NCBI GenBank assembly: GCA_030248295.1
Contig: JASANH010001684.1
Coordinates: forward strand, 62,001 to 126,000
Source: Mesodorylaimus sp. YZB2_4
Lineage: Eukaryota; Nematoda; Enoplea; Dorylaimida; Dorylaimidae
Length of the DNA: 64,000 nt
Direction of reading: 5' to 3'
Part shown: piece by piece, positions 11,695 to 24,693 of the stretch
How positions within the stretch are numbered: the first letter of the stretch is position 1
Layout: each line of letters begins with the position of its first letter
Notes under the pieces: model-generated
What the model was told of the DNA's origin: nothing
Seen by the model: only the letters and a program-made list of their open reading frames with translations
The model's database searches: none
Translations under genes and position numbers: made by a program

Positions 11695-14600
11695 TTACAC
11701 GTAAGCCAAGTCGTCCTGACGTAAAGCAGACGCGCCACTCGATGATTTGCGACGATCAGAAACCTCGTTTACTGAAGCTGCACTAGCAGGCAAGGAGGGC
11801 GGCGCAACTGCAACACTTTCACTTTTCTTAGTCGCATATCCATCATCGAGTAGAGCGTCTCCATTCGTCCTGTACACCTTTTTCTCGAGCACCGGCGCCG
11901 AACCTCGTTTTAATGCCAGTGTCGGTTTATGAGGTCGCCATTCGCCAGTGGGCTGCGCGAGCTGACCCAAGTCCTGGCCATCATCACAGTCAATGTCGGC
12001 GATGTCATCGAAGACACTCAAATGTTCATCGTTCGATGCAGTCCCGTCTTCACCTCCTTGACTATTAGACGATGTTGATCGCATGACTAGGAGACCTTTA
12101 CGATTCGAAGACACGCGGCGTACTATGATTCCTTTGGCGCGTTGGAACGGCGATCCCACAGTGCCGCACTCGGGCACGATGGGTGTGGAAACTGGAGTGC
12201 CCGCGAATGGCTCAGGGGCAGCCACTGGGACCATGGAAACACCCAAACGCTGTCGCCTATCACCAGAAGAATCATTGGAAGGGGTTGCTTGCAATTCGTC
12301 TGGCATTGTGACCACGGACGGACCCAAATCGGCAGGACTAGTGGCTCGACGATGACGACCGATCGCAGCGCCTTTGTCTCGTCTTACAGCCGTTAGGGCC
12401 TGGTGCAAACGTTGTTCGCGCGATGCGGCTGATGCTAACAGAGATCGCCATTCCCCACCAGAGCTAGTTTTACGTTCGGGACTGTCGTCAGGACTATCTG
12501 AAATGTGTGAACATGACTCACACGAGCAGACACTTGGCTAAAAGCTGTTTCTTACCTGGCGTGAACTCACTGCTGCTCGATGCGGCAATACTCAGAGATC
12601 GTTCGTGCTGAAAGGCAGTTTTTTATCACAAAATTTGCATTAAAATTCTTGCATTTCATTTTCAGCTTACCGCGTTACGACTTCCTTTCAACAAATCTGG
12701 AGTGGTTGATGCCCGTCGTGGCACTATAGAATCGTCTTCATCCAATGCCATCCTGGGCGATTCGCTGCCGTTGCTGTTCTGTTCAGCATCGCCTGGCGAA
12801 AAAGAGCCACCGGTCAGGGCTACTGGGCGCGTCAATCTACGGCGACCATTCTCTAAAAAAGCATGCTCATACAGAAAAATGTGCAAACACAAAGTCGAGA
12901 GATTTACCTGCTGGTTTCCCATCCGATAATTTTCTTCTGGTGATTCCTAGCCTTTCCATATCCTCCTCAGGACTCGCGTCAAATACTTCCTGCAGAGAAA
13001 ACAGCAAAAATGAAAGTGAATTTTGGATTTTCCGTATAAGGATAACCCGAAAGGCTTACATAGGCATGTTCAACGAGCAGTTCTACAGCGCGCGTTTGCA
13101 GCGGTGCTTCCAAGAGACTGTTCAATGATGCTTGACTGCTGCCACCATCGTCTCGGCGAAGTAAGGTCGGCCCGAATACTATTCCTAGGTTACCAGCAGA
13201 CATTTGATTTTCTGCTTCGAACCAAGTAAGTCTGAAAAGAAACGCGAAATTTCAGTCATTTGACTGACAAGGTCGTTTATCAGGTGCACAGATACTTCCT
13301 GACACGACTACACTGCACACGGCCACGCTTACCTGTGCAAATGCAAAACAAGGTATTTCAATGTGTCGTAATTCGGTTTAGGCAATTGCTGCACTACATA
13401 TTTTAATTGATTTACGACTTTTTCTGCCCGTTCTGAAGCCGCATGATCAGCGGGGAACTCCTAAAAAAACGATATCGGATTAGTTTCTCCAGATATCTCT
13501 AGGATATAAAACCAAGGTAAACATTTTTTAAAAAAATTTTCTGTGGTTTAACCCTCCTACGCCTAAAATTTCGACCGTATTGCTGGAATTTTCTCGCCGG
13601 GAGCGAAGTAGAGAAAGTTCTAGCCTAGGCTTCTGGCTGTCAAAGAGTCAGTCCGCACCCTCCCGTTGCAGGCATGCGGGACCTTGCCCCTGATTTCTAC
13701 AGGGTAGCCTCTCCATGACTCCTTTAACAATAGGGTAATATGTAATCAGAACCACAAGAGGGACCACATACTTTAGCCAAAGCAATAAATTGTGGATACA
13801 GCTTCAACGTTAAAATAGGCTCTGGCAATTGGCGTAAATATAGCTTGGCAACCGATGCCACATTTGTTGGATGTACTTCTGACAGATTCACATTGTCGCG
13901 CTCGAACTGCTCACAGAGCTCTTCAATCTTCGATTTCACGCCGCAAACGCGATACAAGCCCTGAAAAAGAAAATTTTTTAAATATTTGGGATGTCTAGAA
14001 TTTAGTCAGCTCACCTTAATAGTGCATCCACGTTTCTCCAATTCGCTTACACAATTACGCAAGACAGTGGGCACAGCGCCATCGGGTGGTAAAGGGGCAC
14101 CAAATATTCTTGTCGACATTCGACGTTGGATGGCACTGGAGACCATTTTCTTGGCCACATCGCAGGCCACTTCCAACGATGTCAGACATTGTTTGTGCCA
14201 AGTCATGCAACACTGAAACTGGAAGGGTCAGTAACGGTCCGGTGTCAGGAGGCTGTCACTTACCTCTGTACATTGTACAGTTTGGAAAAATGTATACGAA
14301 TCGCAATGGCAACATTTTGTGGGCAGGCGAACTTTTTGCAATCTATGAGTCAATGCTGCCTCGGAAAGTGCCGATGGTCGACGAACCAATTTATTTCCAA
14401 CTTTCGCTGAAAAATGGTATCTATTAGCCAATTCCATTTTAACAGGTCAGTCGCCCTACCCGCTTTGGCAGTCGATGCGGCACTTGCAATCATGGAAGCG
14501 GCGGCCATGTCGAAATAAGAATTTACTGATCCAGCTTCGTCGCCGCTATCAATAAAGCTAGACGACGATTGGGTGCCACCAGATAATCCCAAATTCAGTG

Positions 14601-17600
14601 ATGTCTTGTGAATAGCGTCAAGAAAAGAAGACTTTTCAGCGAACATAACATGACCATTTATGGCTATCGATGGCAACAAATCATCAGATGATGCGCGTCC
14701 ATGGCTAAAATGTACAAATTCAAAACTTCAAAACCAACAGCAAAAATGCTATGTTTTCTTACGTTCTGGTGGACTCTGGATTATGTGGCAATTGTTTAAT
14801 ATACTGGGCGTATTCCATTCCAGGGATGTAGGCTCGGCAACTTTCGCTCAAACTTTGATATTGCGCCGGTAATGGTGTCCAGAGACCAGCCAAGGCTTGA
14901 AAGTAAGCTGATGTGCACGCTTTGGTAGTTTGATCGCACTGGTAGATGAGTTCTCGGATGTCGTCCAGGACTTTGACCTAAAACAAAACATGATCGATAC
15001 GAAATATCTGCTCTGAAAGTATGTACAGTAACCCTAGCGCATGGTGGTTTACTGCGAGGTTGGGATGGTGTTCCAGCGGCAGGTATAGTCGCAAGACTTG
15101 CCCTGCTCCAATTGGAGTTTTTGTCCCGCCGACTTTGGTCTGCCACATTCTCTCTTACGCATGCCAGGCTAGGTTGGGTACAAGCATTGTCCACGGTGGC
15201 TACAGTGTGCACGATTAGTGATCGATAGCTTCATGCACACCACATGTCCTACTTCAGCTTGCCTATGGTATTAAAAATTTAATAATAATTCTACTAACCT
15301 TCATTCTCTCGAGTTCATCATATTTTTCATCCAGTCTAGTTTCCAACAACCTGACATCTTCAGCAGCTTGTTGCCGCCTCAGCATGGCATCTTCTTCCAT
15401 TTTTCGTCTTTTATCAATTTTGGCCTTGTCTGGCGAACTTAGTTCTAACTTTACCGAATTCTCTCTAGCCTTTTTATAATTATTTTCCCGAGCTACAAAA
15501 TTCTGTTTCGATTTTTTCAGTTCCATCGCAGCATCTTGCTAAAATTTTCAAAAAGTTCTTGTCAGTCGATATGCAAAATTTTTTTACGTGTGCTTACCAC
15601 TTGCTTATTGCACCGATCCCACTGCGCTTTTAGTTCTTTCCTCTTCCGATCTTGTTCAAGTTTTCGAGCTTCGAGTGGTTTGATATATTTGTACTCGTAT
15701 AACCGTTTCATTGTGTCCATGCAATTGTCAAAGAATTCGTGCTCGACTTTAAAACTAGTCAAATAAACGTTTTGAAGAGGCAGGAAAGGCTGAAATGCAG
15801 AAAAAATACTTTCACGGGCTGCTAAGCATGTTGAAAAAGACTCTGTACTCTACTGTAGATGGGTCCTAAAATTTAACTGAGTATAGGCACTCTCGATCAG
15901 TACTGCACAAGTCACGGGGGGGGGGGGGGGGGAAAAAATCAGGTCCATAGTTACTATGTGTTTTGTTAATCCCAAAAAAACAGTATTTGGTTTTTCGAAC
16001 AAAGGCTTGTTTGTACCTGGTGACTAGCGAAACTTTCGCTCGCGTTTTCCCCACTAACCTCATTTTCGATAGCAGCTTGCGTGCTTTCGGCCAATTTTTG
16101 CACGGCTCGCGCATGTTCGCTCTCCAAATTGATTCGGCGATGAACGAAATTCAATATTTCCTTGCAATATTTCGACCAAGCTTTAGCTCTGGTAAAAGCT
16201 AACTCAACACCATTGTCTAAACGTTCTAAAACGCGATCGATCTGCTCACTGTTTGACGAATCTAAAAGGAAAGAGTTAGAATTTTAGGTGTGCGTGTAAA
16301 AAGGAAAAAAAAAAACTCCCAATAATCAGTTTTGCACTCATGACCAGTCGGCCTCAGAATCGCAAAGTTTATGGAATTTACTCACAACACGGGCTAGTTT
16401 GCACTGGTGTCTCTAAAAGTCTGCGCGCCCGCAATATCCCCATGACGAAATTGAATAACAGCGAGGAATTTAATGGGAATGATGGAAAAATTTGTATTGC
16501 TTCCGCCCAGCAGAGGGATTTGGGAAAGATTTGTCACATGCTGATGAGACGAAATGGAAGGTCGTTATCATTGCGAAAATATTTTCGAGAATAAAATTTT
16601 TATGCCATTTAATTTTAAATTCATACCAGAGCATCCATCAAACTCTTTTGAAAAATATCCTAACGTATGCAAACTATTTCGCGCATGCATAAATCAAGAC
16701 TCAATGCGAGATGCCGAGTAACCAGTCCGTGCTACCTCGTCTCGGTAACTATGTAATATCTGGCGTATATTCATGTTGATTGAGCAAACAGGTAAAACTT
16801 GGCGATTGTGAAAAACTAGTTCCCCAATAATAAATTGGGTCACTATGGGAATCACAAAACTTTTACATGTTTCGAGCCGAAAAAAGTTTCAAAGCGTCGT
16901 TTGATTATGCAAAAGAGAAAAAATGTGTAGGCATTGTCAGAAAAGTAGAAAGGTTCTTTGGAGTTCTCGGGTTGAATGCAGAACTGTATGGTGGGAATCG
17001 AATAAGAATGATCTTGTGTGCTTAACAGCAAGACGAAGCGCGCCATACAGAATCGATGACTGACTAGATCAAGATCCAGCACTCGCATTTTATTGAGGGA
17101 GAAAGCCAAAATTTTAGACCGCCAGCTCAATTATGTATTTAAGAAGTCCAAATTGTCAATTTTCCGCGGTCTACCTCTTGCAATCAAGAATTTCGATTTT
17201 TTTACATCTTGTTAGTGTAAACGGATATCATGTGAAAGGCGAATAAATTCTGAACGGAACGACAGGGTTTTTTTGTCAGCTATAGTTCCAAGAACGCGAT
17301 CCACAAACCTTGAAAGAAAAGTTTTTTAAAACCTGTGGGCGGTGCATGTTTTTGCCACGTATAGTGTACTGTACATAGGTGCTGGAGATCAAGAATGCAG
17401 GCTAACCCCACTAAAATGTGGGTGCTGAATCTGAAAATCATGCTACTTTTTTGATATTCCCAGATCGATTCTGCAGTGCACTTCGGCTTTAAGGTAACAT
17501 AAATATGACAACCCAATGACAGCTTACCATGCGGCGACTTGACACCAGTCTGGAAGGCTGAATGTCGACGCTGTATGGCTCCGGGCGCTCTCATCATTCT

Positions 17601-20600
17601 TTGCTGGTACAAATGTGGTGTGGACGCATTTGAGGAAGGAGCCGTACTGGTCGAATTTCCATTGGTACCATTGGTTCCTGTCTGAATCGTAGTGGATGCC
17701 GCGGTGTTACTGTGAGCATTGGTTTGTTGACCAGTGGCGTTAGTATTTGAGGATGAAGCCCCAGACGAGGAGGACAATGGCGACGAGTTGGCGGGCGCAG
17801 ACACAACTGTGTTCTCATTTTCAAACTGGCAATTCGACTGCTGTTGCTGAATTCCATTCGAGGCCGCCGATTGTTGTTGCGCCTGCTGCTGTTGTCGACA
17901 GCTGACGCTAGTGCCACTGTTGGACAATTCCTCCGATGACTAAAAATATCATAAAAACCACAAATTTTTGGCATAATCGAAACCGTTTTCATAACATCTA
18001 GCAAACACAGATCATGCGCGTCTGCTTACCTCGGATAACTTGGTTAAGGAACTTTCGTATTGAGCCATTTCCCAAGTTAAATAGTCGCCCACACTGGAAG
18101 AATTGATTGAACTAGTTGTATTTGCCTGCTTCTCAGCATTTCGTTTCGCACCGTGATAACGATTTTGATGATAAGTCGACACAGTCTGTTCTTTGTTAGG
18201 CTTATAAAAAAGGACGGGTGGCGGGGGAGCCATGGGCATGGTTGGACGCCAGTCATAATAACGAGCCAAATTATAATAACCGTAGTTATACCCCTCGCAT
18301 GTTTTCATGCAAGGGTTATAGTATGACCCTTCAATGGGCGCCGTATAAGGCCACCACATCTTGCCGTTATAAAAGAATGAACTCAAAAAAAGAATTAAAT
18401 TTAGACAAGCAATACAGACGTGGTTCAAAGGTACAAATCAAAGTAAAAGTAGACACTTAATGGTCGATTAGTGGCATTTTTACGGACAGCCCGATTTGAC
18501 GGTTGTAGTAAATCGTGCTCTTCAGAAAAGTGCAAGAATGTTTCATCTCCTTTTAAAGATACCGACTTTTCGAAATTAATTCGCTTTGACACATTTATTT
18601 TCACACACTCACAGAACCAACTCGCACCCGAAGTCGAAGAGTGGCATTTTAAAAGGCCTCACTAAACTTGGGCTGAACAAGTGCAAGTAGTCGGAAAAGA
18701 AAGTTTCACACTTGATTCAAGTAACAAATAGAGAAAGAGCCAAAATGACGCCGATTGGCGCCAAACTACTCGCCACTTGCCAAACAGTCGGAAGAAATCA
18801 AGCTCATAGACAAGAGTAGACTACGATACTGTATGCAGATATAACGACCATGTTTATATATGGCGTGCAGACACTTTCACTTGCTCGTTTTGCCCAAAGC
18901 CCCAAACCAGTTTTTCGTCGCACAAAACCTTTTTGCGCATTACATTGCTTTGGCGGCCCCACCTCAAATACATTTTTGTACACATTGCGAGTGCGACCAC
19001 CAATGAGAGCGCGCGTCGTCGATTGTGGTCAAGTATGCCCCGAGGGTACGCTGATGAAAGGGATACCGAGTACTTGCTCAACATAAACCTTCTAAAATTT
19101 GGCCGTGACGAACGCAGAGGGGCAACTTTGATTAATGTCAATCCACTGGCCTGTCGAGATAAGTTTGCATTTTTCATTCGTCGAAAGTCCAAGGAAATGA
19201 GTCGGCGAGAAAAAGGCACCTAAACCCTCCTGGAGATAAAGAGTATTTCCTAAATGCACCAATTCAGATCACGGCACAACGCCCATTTGTCGCGTCCTTT
19301 TTCCTTTTCAGGGACGATGACGATAAATGCCCGAAAAAAGAATTAGTGAAAAGGAAGTTTGCTTATTTTCACCCGAACTGCATACACGCCTCCATAAATG
19401 GTTTGACTTTGAAGACGTGGCGCGGAAAAAATAGCTACTAGGCGTTTCTAACATTCCATTGGCAAAAAATGACCCTTCGCGCAAGGAATCGAGATCAATC
19501 GAGCGAGACCGGTCATAAACCCGATACGGGGTCGAGAGAAGTAGGCGTAAAGGTCATCTGTTATTGCCATTCTTATTCAGAAGATGTTTTTGAGTCAATG
19601 TAATGGAAATTCAGAAAATTGAAAACTTGGAATTTTTGACTCCTATTATTCAAAATCGTTATCATAAGTTTTCCTAACCTCAAATGTTATGCAAACTTAC
19701 CACTCGGCCACGGCAACTTGTAATTTTTCCACAGCCCCTTGCGCTGAGTTGATTTTCTCCATATCGTCTATTGATCGCCGTCGTCGACCAGCAGACTCAT
19801 TTTGCTGGTCCGTGCCCAAATTTGAACCAACACTTGGCGTTGATCGAGCCGAAACCAGACCGTGGTGTTGCTTGCCACTCGCACTAGTCACATCGACCAC
19901 TGAGTCGTCTTCGTCGTCGTCCAGTTTCAGTGCTAAAATGTGTGCACACACATTAACATCTTATTAGAGCCGTTAAGGAAGGTCCAGAGCGGAAAAAATC
20001 TATTGCAGGCAAGGTGGTAGTGGTTTATTTTTACTGGTGACACTATAAGCTGCTAGAACTTTGTTTTTATGCCAGCATTTGAATGCCATTAGCTAAATCT
20101 CACGGGTGTCACGTTTCCCATAAACTAAGGAGTTTAATCGAAAAATCACATCTAATTTTAACCTCTACTGCATCTGAGGCGGAAAAAATCCAAAGTAATA
20201 AAACAATTTTAGTGTCCCTGAAAAGAAAGATTTTCATTTGAGTTTGTGTTCGGCAAAGTCCAGAAGGAAAGAAAATTGCAGTCATTTGGAGAAAGAAACT
20301 TGGAAGAAATTTAGAAATTACGCAAAATTGCAGGATATTCGCAAAAGAATAATTGCAAACGACAGGTGATATGCAAAATGAAGATTAAAAATTTGTGAAG
20401 AAAATTCAAATCATATCACAAATTTATCTGATCTCAAAGTTTAGAGAAGCAATTCGGCGCAGAGCAAGAATCCTTCGAAGTTACAACAAATTCTAAGGAT
20501 GTGAAACGCTAAATGAAAAATTGATATCAACCTTCTCCCACATGCCTCTTATCCTTCTTCAGGACAGGTCAATAGCCAATCTTGAATGAAAAGTTCTTCA

Positions 20601-23600
20601 AAGAAAAAAATTTTTTCAAAAATCCATTTCATTTTGATTCAAGCCCAACAATGCAAAATCCGATTTTCTACTTTTCAAATAACAGCTTTAAAAATACTTC
20701 TATTCACCATTCTTGTATCGAGTACATGGGCAATGGCCAGGTCGTAACAAAGATCGTGTAAGAAACTAGCTGGAATAAACACATGTGCACAATGCAAACA
20801 TATCCAGATTGTTTGTGGACGCCTGCAGCAAATCACATGCATTCGGACGTCTGGTGTGCAGTGCGAATGGCATTCTATGTAAAGTATGCGTGCCAGAAAT
20901 AACAAATTTGTGAAAAAGTAGGAGGCGTTCTGAATGGAAGTTAGTTGATTTTAGGAGGATGCGGGCCAGGTAGCAAGCAAACTTTGCAAACAGAATTCAA
21001 AAATGCCAAGGAGTTTTTCGTCTGGAAATTCAAGCACAGCTAGGACTACATAAAGAACAGTTTTCAAAAAAATTTGGCACTTCATTGAATTTCAAAAATA
21101 CAGTAACAATTTGGAAAATGCTGTGAGAGGCTTGAGCAGAATTCCAACGATGCACCTATTTTTGACATGTCCACCGTGTGCTGAAGCCAGCCATATGATT
21201 TTCTGCTTTTCGAGTTAGTTTAATAACCCCTTGCATAGTCAATCGGCAATGACAAGGTTGCTATAAAGATCTTATTACCCACAAGTGAAGAGGCTCGAGC
21301 GTAACCCGTCTGGGTGATGTATCAGCCACAGACTGACGATGAGTCTGAAGCCCAGGTTTCTTGCGTAGTGCAAAAGCTCCACTGATCTCTCTTCAGTAAT
21401 ATGAAGACAGAAGTTTTGAATAAGGCCTATGATTTCAATGGACGATATTGATCCGTATTACCGCCAAAAATCCATTCTTTTTTCAAATTGCCCTAGTCGT
21501 TGGAACTATTCAAGGAAAAACTAAAGCGCGGCAACACATTTGGCGCCAAATCTATCATGACTCACCTGATGTTCTCAAAATCATCTGGTATAGATGAAAA
21601 TTCATTTAATGGCAGTTCACCTTCTTCACCCTCTTGTCCGTCCACAGCAAAACATCATGGGGGGGGGTCCATGAGGAGGACTGCACAAACTGTACTGTCG
21701 AAGGACAAAGTGTCCAGGAGGCTATCTGGGGGGGGGGGGGGGGTAAAAAAGAAGACTAAAATGTATTCACTATTTTCATATCTGCTAATGCAAGGTATTG
21801 ATCGTGTTCTGAACAAGTCATGCCTCAGTGAGCCTCTATGACATGCAATCCCTCATTAACCGGAACAAATCCATGTCCATACTTCTTCACTTGCAGCTTG
21901 CGACGCTCTGCATCACAAAGTTTCTCAGTGCATGGGGCATTAGAGGGGTGACTTTGATGGTTTTCACACAATCGAGCATCAACAGAATAGGCACCATAAA
22001 CTCTTCGAGCTTTAATGCTTGTGTCAAGACAGCCCAGGCAATGTGCAGTATCGTGAAATGTTTTTGATCAGTGTCCTGCTCGAGAAGGATCATGCCAGTG
22101 ACAAGGTTCGTGCATGCGAATAAGTTTGCTTAGATTAAATTCATTTCTGCGGCATAAAATGAACCAAATTTAACAGGTTGTTTGTTTCTGTTGCGCCACG
22201 GAAAATACACGTCACCCCGGGATGCACCTATTCCCAAGGCAGGCACAAAGATTCTAACAGCCATCATTGCATCCGGGACTGGTCCTGCGGAATTTTCTTG
22301 GCACAATGGCACCCGCAGTCCTCTATTCATAAATCCAGCCCGAAAGTTACCTGATATCTAGCAATCAAGGGCAGAAATAAAAGAGCACTTACCTTTAATG
22401 GCGTCAGTTAAACAGCGAGCCGGTGCCAACACGTCGGAACAATGAAGAAAAGGATAATGAAACATAAGCGTTTTCAATTCTTTCAAAACGTCGCCCAGAC
22501 ACTGATGAACACGCACGCATTGTTCGTTGTACGGGACAACGTCGGCAACAGGCGATGTTGCTAGAAAACAAAATCATCATCTGATTGATAAAACTGCCAA
22601 AGAATCAGGAAACAAGGGCACATAAATATAGCGCAGAAGGCATCACATGAAAACTGCGGGGCGACTGTCAGCGCTGAATGCTAACTAGCTAATTATGACC
22701 ACATAACGGATTCGTGATCAGGTCACAAGCACAGTTCATGATGTTAGCTGGTTTCTTTAAAAAGAATAGCTGACGTGGGAAGCCGTTTTTTGCAAGCTCG
22801 TCACGTCCGCTTTGCTATGTGACAAACAAGCAAGGATGTGTTGGTTCGGAAAAATAGATGCGCTAAAGGCATCGGGTATAGAAGTGGGGCAGGGTCAGTA
22901 ATGTAAAAAACCAGTGTAGAGTCAATATGATACAATAAAAACCAGGGTAATTATTGTCAGCATGGATAATTGAACTTAAGGGTGACGTCAGTGAGAATTG
23001 GGCCTCAACATGGTAAAGTTTTGTTGCACTCGTTTCCAATGATTCAAATTTACGGCAAGAGTCTACCCACCAGGCGAAGCCTATCCTGAATATGCTCATG
23101 TTAAAAAAGAAAGGCTTGATTAGTATTGTACTTTAAGGAGCCAACTGGTGGATACCGGCCTTCTTAAAGTTTACCATGCTAGAAAAAATCCCCTACTAAT
23201 CGTTAGTAACTACTGAGAAAATCTAACCCGCCAGAAAAGAGCTAGGAGCCGATTCCATTCATTTAATATTAAAAAAAATCCCAAGCGTCAAAACGAGTCG
23301 CTCATCGTCATCCTCGCTTTTTCTGATTGCGAGCGCGGGATTTGAAGAAGGAACAAAAACCCGTCCAGGTTGCGAGGAAAGGCGAGCTGGTGGTACAAGT
23401 TGACGCATCTGCGGCTGTTACTATCCGATCTTCGCGGCCATACTCGGCTGACCGAGTCAAATAGTATGGCAGAAACACGGTTCACTAGTCTTCTCTTGGT
23501 CGCGACCAAGAATACTGGCCAGCAAAAAAGACCTACCCGAGTACACGAACATCCGGACGGGCGGGCAGTCCTCCACCACATCCCCTCATTTTCGTCCCAT

Positions 23601-24693
23601 CTTGGCGGGAGGGCGCTTGTTCTTGTCATCATTATGGATAAAAGCGCGGCCGCCTCTTTCGCCCGACCAGGCCGAAAACCGATGCGCACAGAGGCGTAGG
23701 AGTAGGAAGAGGAAAGAGCGGTCAGGAAAGGTTCAGAGTATTTGTCGTTTTCATGAAATTGATTCTCGACTGGTCGACTCGGACCGCCCTGAACTATTTG
23801 TACTGGATAAAATTAGATTATAGTCGAGTGCGCATCCCCTCCCTCCCCGAGTTCCCTCTTCCCTGTCCCCCTGAAACGTGAATAGCTGAAAACGGTCAAC
23901 TACTACGAGTTAAGTGGATAAGAGGAGTGACCTTTTCCTGGCCTCCACGACTCGGCTAACTCGTCTAATGGTTCATTTTTCCACTGACCAACCGAGTTTT
24001 CTATTCTGCGCAGCAGCGTGATAGAAATCTAATTCCACTCGTGCTCGCTGCTTACATAGTCCGGCTGGCAGCCACCCGCTCGCCATATGTTAGCCCATAA
24101 ACACAGACACGAGACCGTCAGCTGCCCCTCAGCTAGATTGAACTCGCTATTCAAAGAGCTTCCCTCAATTTCTTCTCAAAAAAACGAAAAAACTTCTCTG
24201 GTGCTGGGGTTCAGAATCTTAGAGGCGTGAAGTCACATTGAGTGCACTCAATATGCAAATTAGCATAGGGATCGATATCTCGTACCTTGAGTGAAAACGC
24301 CCCTTCTCGAAGTCATAGCAGTCGAATTGAGTACGCAACTCAATTGATTCAAGGCGTCGCGAAAATTCCTCACGTCCCTGACTAAATTGTCCATGACCAT
24401 TAAGTCGGCCTCGCTCGTGTAGAATAGTTCGTTGGTGACGCTCGTGCTCATTGAAGTCGATGTCTTATTATCCAAATCGCTCATCCCTCCGTTTGCCGAT
24501 GAGCATATTGAATAGGCGCCTAAGCTTTCGTTCAAACCTGCCAAGGCTCGACTTCGCTCGGTGGACATGATTGATGAGGAGGATGACGTATCCCCCTCCT
24601 CTTTATTTATCGATGTACGATCGTCCTCTGCTCCAGTTGGTGGCACTGATAATAAGGTCGAGCAGTCTTCTACGGAACCACCCGAACTAGAAC
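11695..24693 (-). CDS. spv-1: SPV-1/ARHGAP29/ARHGAP45-type RhoGAP (F-BAR, C1, RhoGAP)
   Basis: Nineteen phase-matched exons: 24286-24693, 22393-22560, 19701-19932, 18030-18381, 17528-17939, 16017-16261, 15598-15789, 15299-15538, 14763-14977, 14460-14704, 14264-14406, 14015-14212, 13772-13960, 13333-13460, 13060-13231, 12908-12989, 12671-12852, 12556-12607 and 11695-12497, about 1,551 codons. The N-terminal conserved block (exons 1-2) contains CVRVHQCLGDVLKEL. A low-complexity Gln/Ser/Thr/Asn segment follows (exon 17528-17939). F-BAR lies at about 525-815. C1 lies at about 925-970, with the full H, CxxC, CxxC, H, C, C ligand set (CCHC, CTEC, CMTWHKQC). RhoGAP lies at about 985-1180 with the arginine finger in GLYRVCG. 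The tail is Ser-rich and disordered. In C. elegans, SPV-1 curbs RHO-1 at curved membranes in the spermatheca. The 5' end is open: ATG at 24568 would work if the acceptor at 24694 takes a spliced leader, or more exons lie upstream. Confidence 0.9.
15916..15932 (+). repeat. Poly-G tract (17 G)
   Basis: Uninterrupted run of G in an intron of the spv-1-like gene. Similar runs lie at 21659-21667, 21728-21743, 32877-32889, 36292-36300, 40294-40308, 49846-49853, 55336-55346 and 63759-63775. A C run lies at 30228-30238. Confidence 0.9.
19933..22392. other. Large intron of the spv-1-like gene with a diverged direct repeat
   Basis: Contains no exon that fits the flanking phases. Two diverged segments (about 20660-20760 and 21195-21280) share GATTTTCT.CTTTTC and GGCAATG.C.AGGT..TA.CAAAGAT-like order, suggesting an old tandem duplication. 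The plus-strand frame at 21500-21841 lacks an ATG start and runs through two poly-G tracts, so it is probably not coding. Polarity is opposite to the host gene. Confidence 0.35.

Noticed and set aside
14796-15212. Possible extra exon of the RhoGAP gene at about 15050-15217
   Set aside because: No acceptor gives a phase that avoids stops, while the flanking exons (ending at 15299 and starting at 14977) join in phase 0 and give a continuous F-BAR helix.
21500-21841. Plus-strand open frame with a Gly run
   Set aside because: No ATG start, the Gly run is a poly-G tract, and no domain is seen; it lies inside an intron of the RhoGAP gene.
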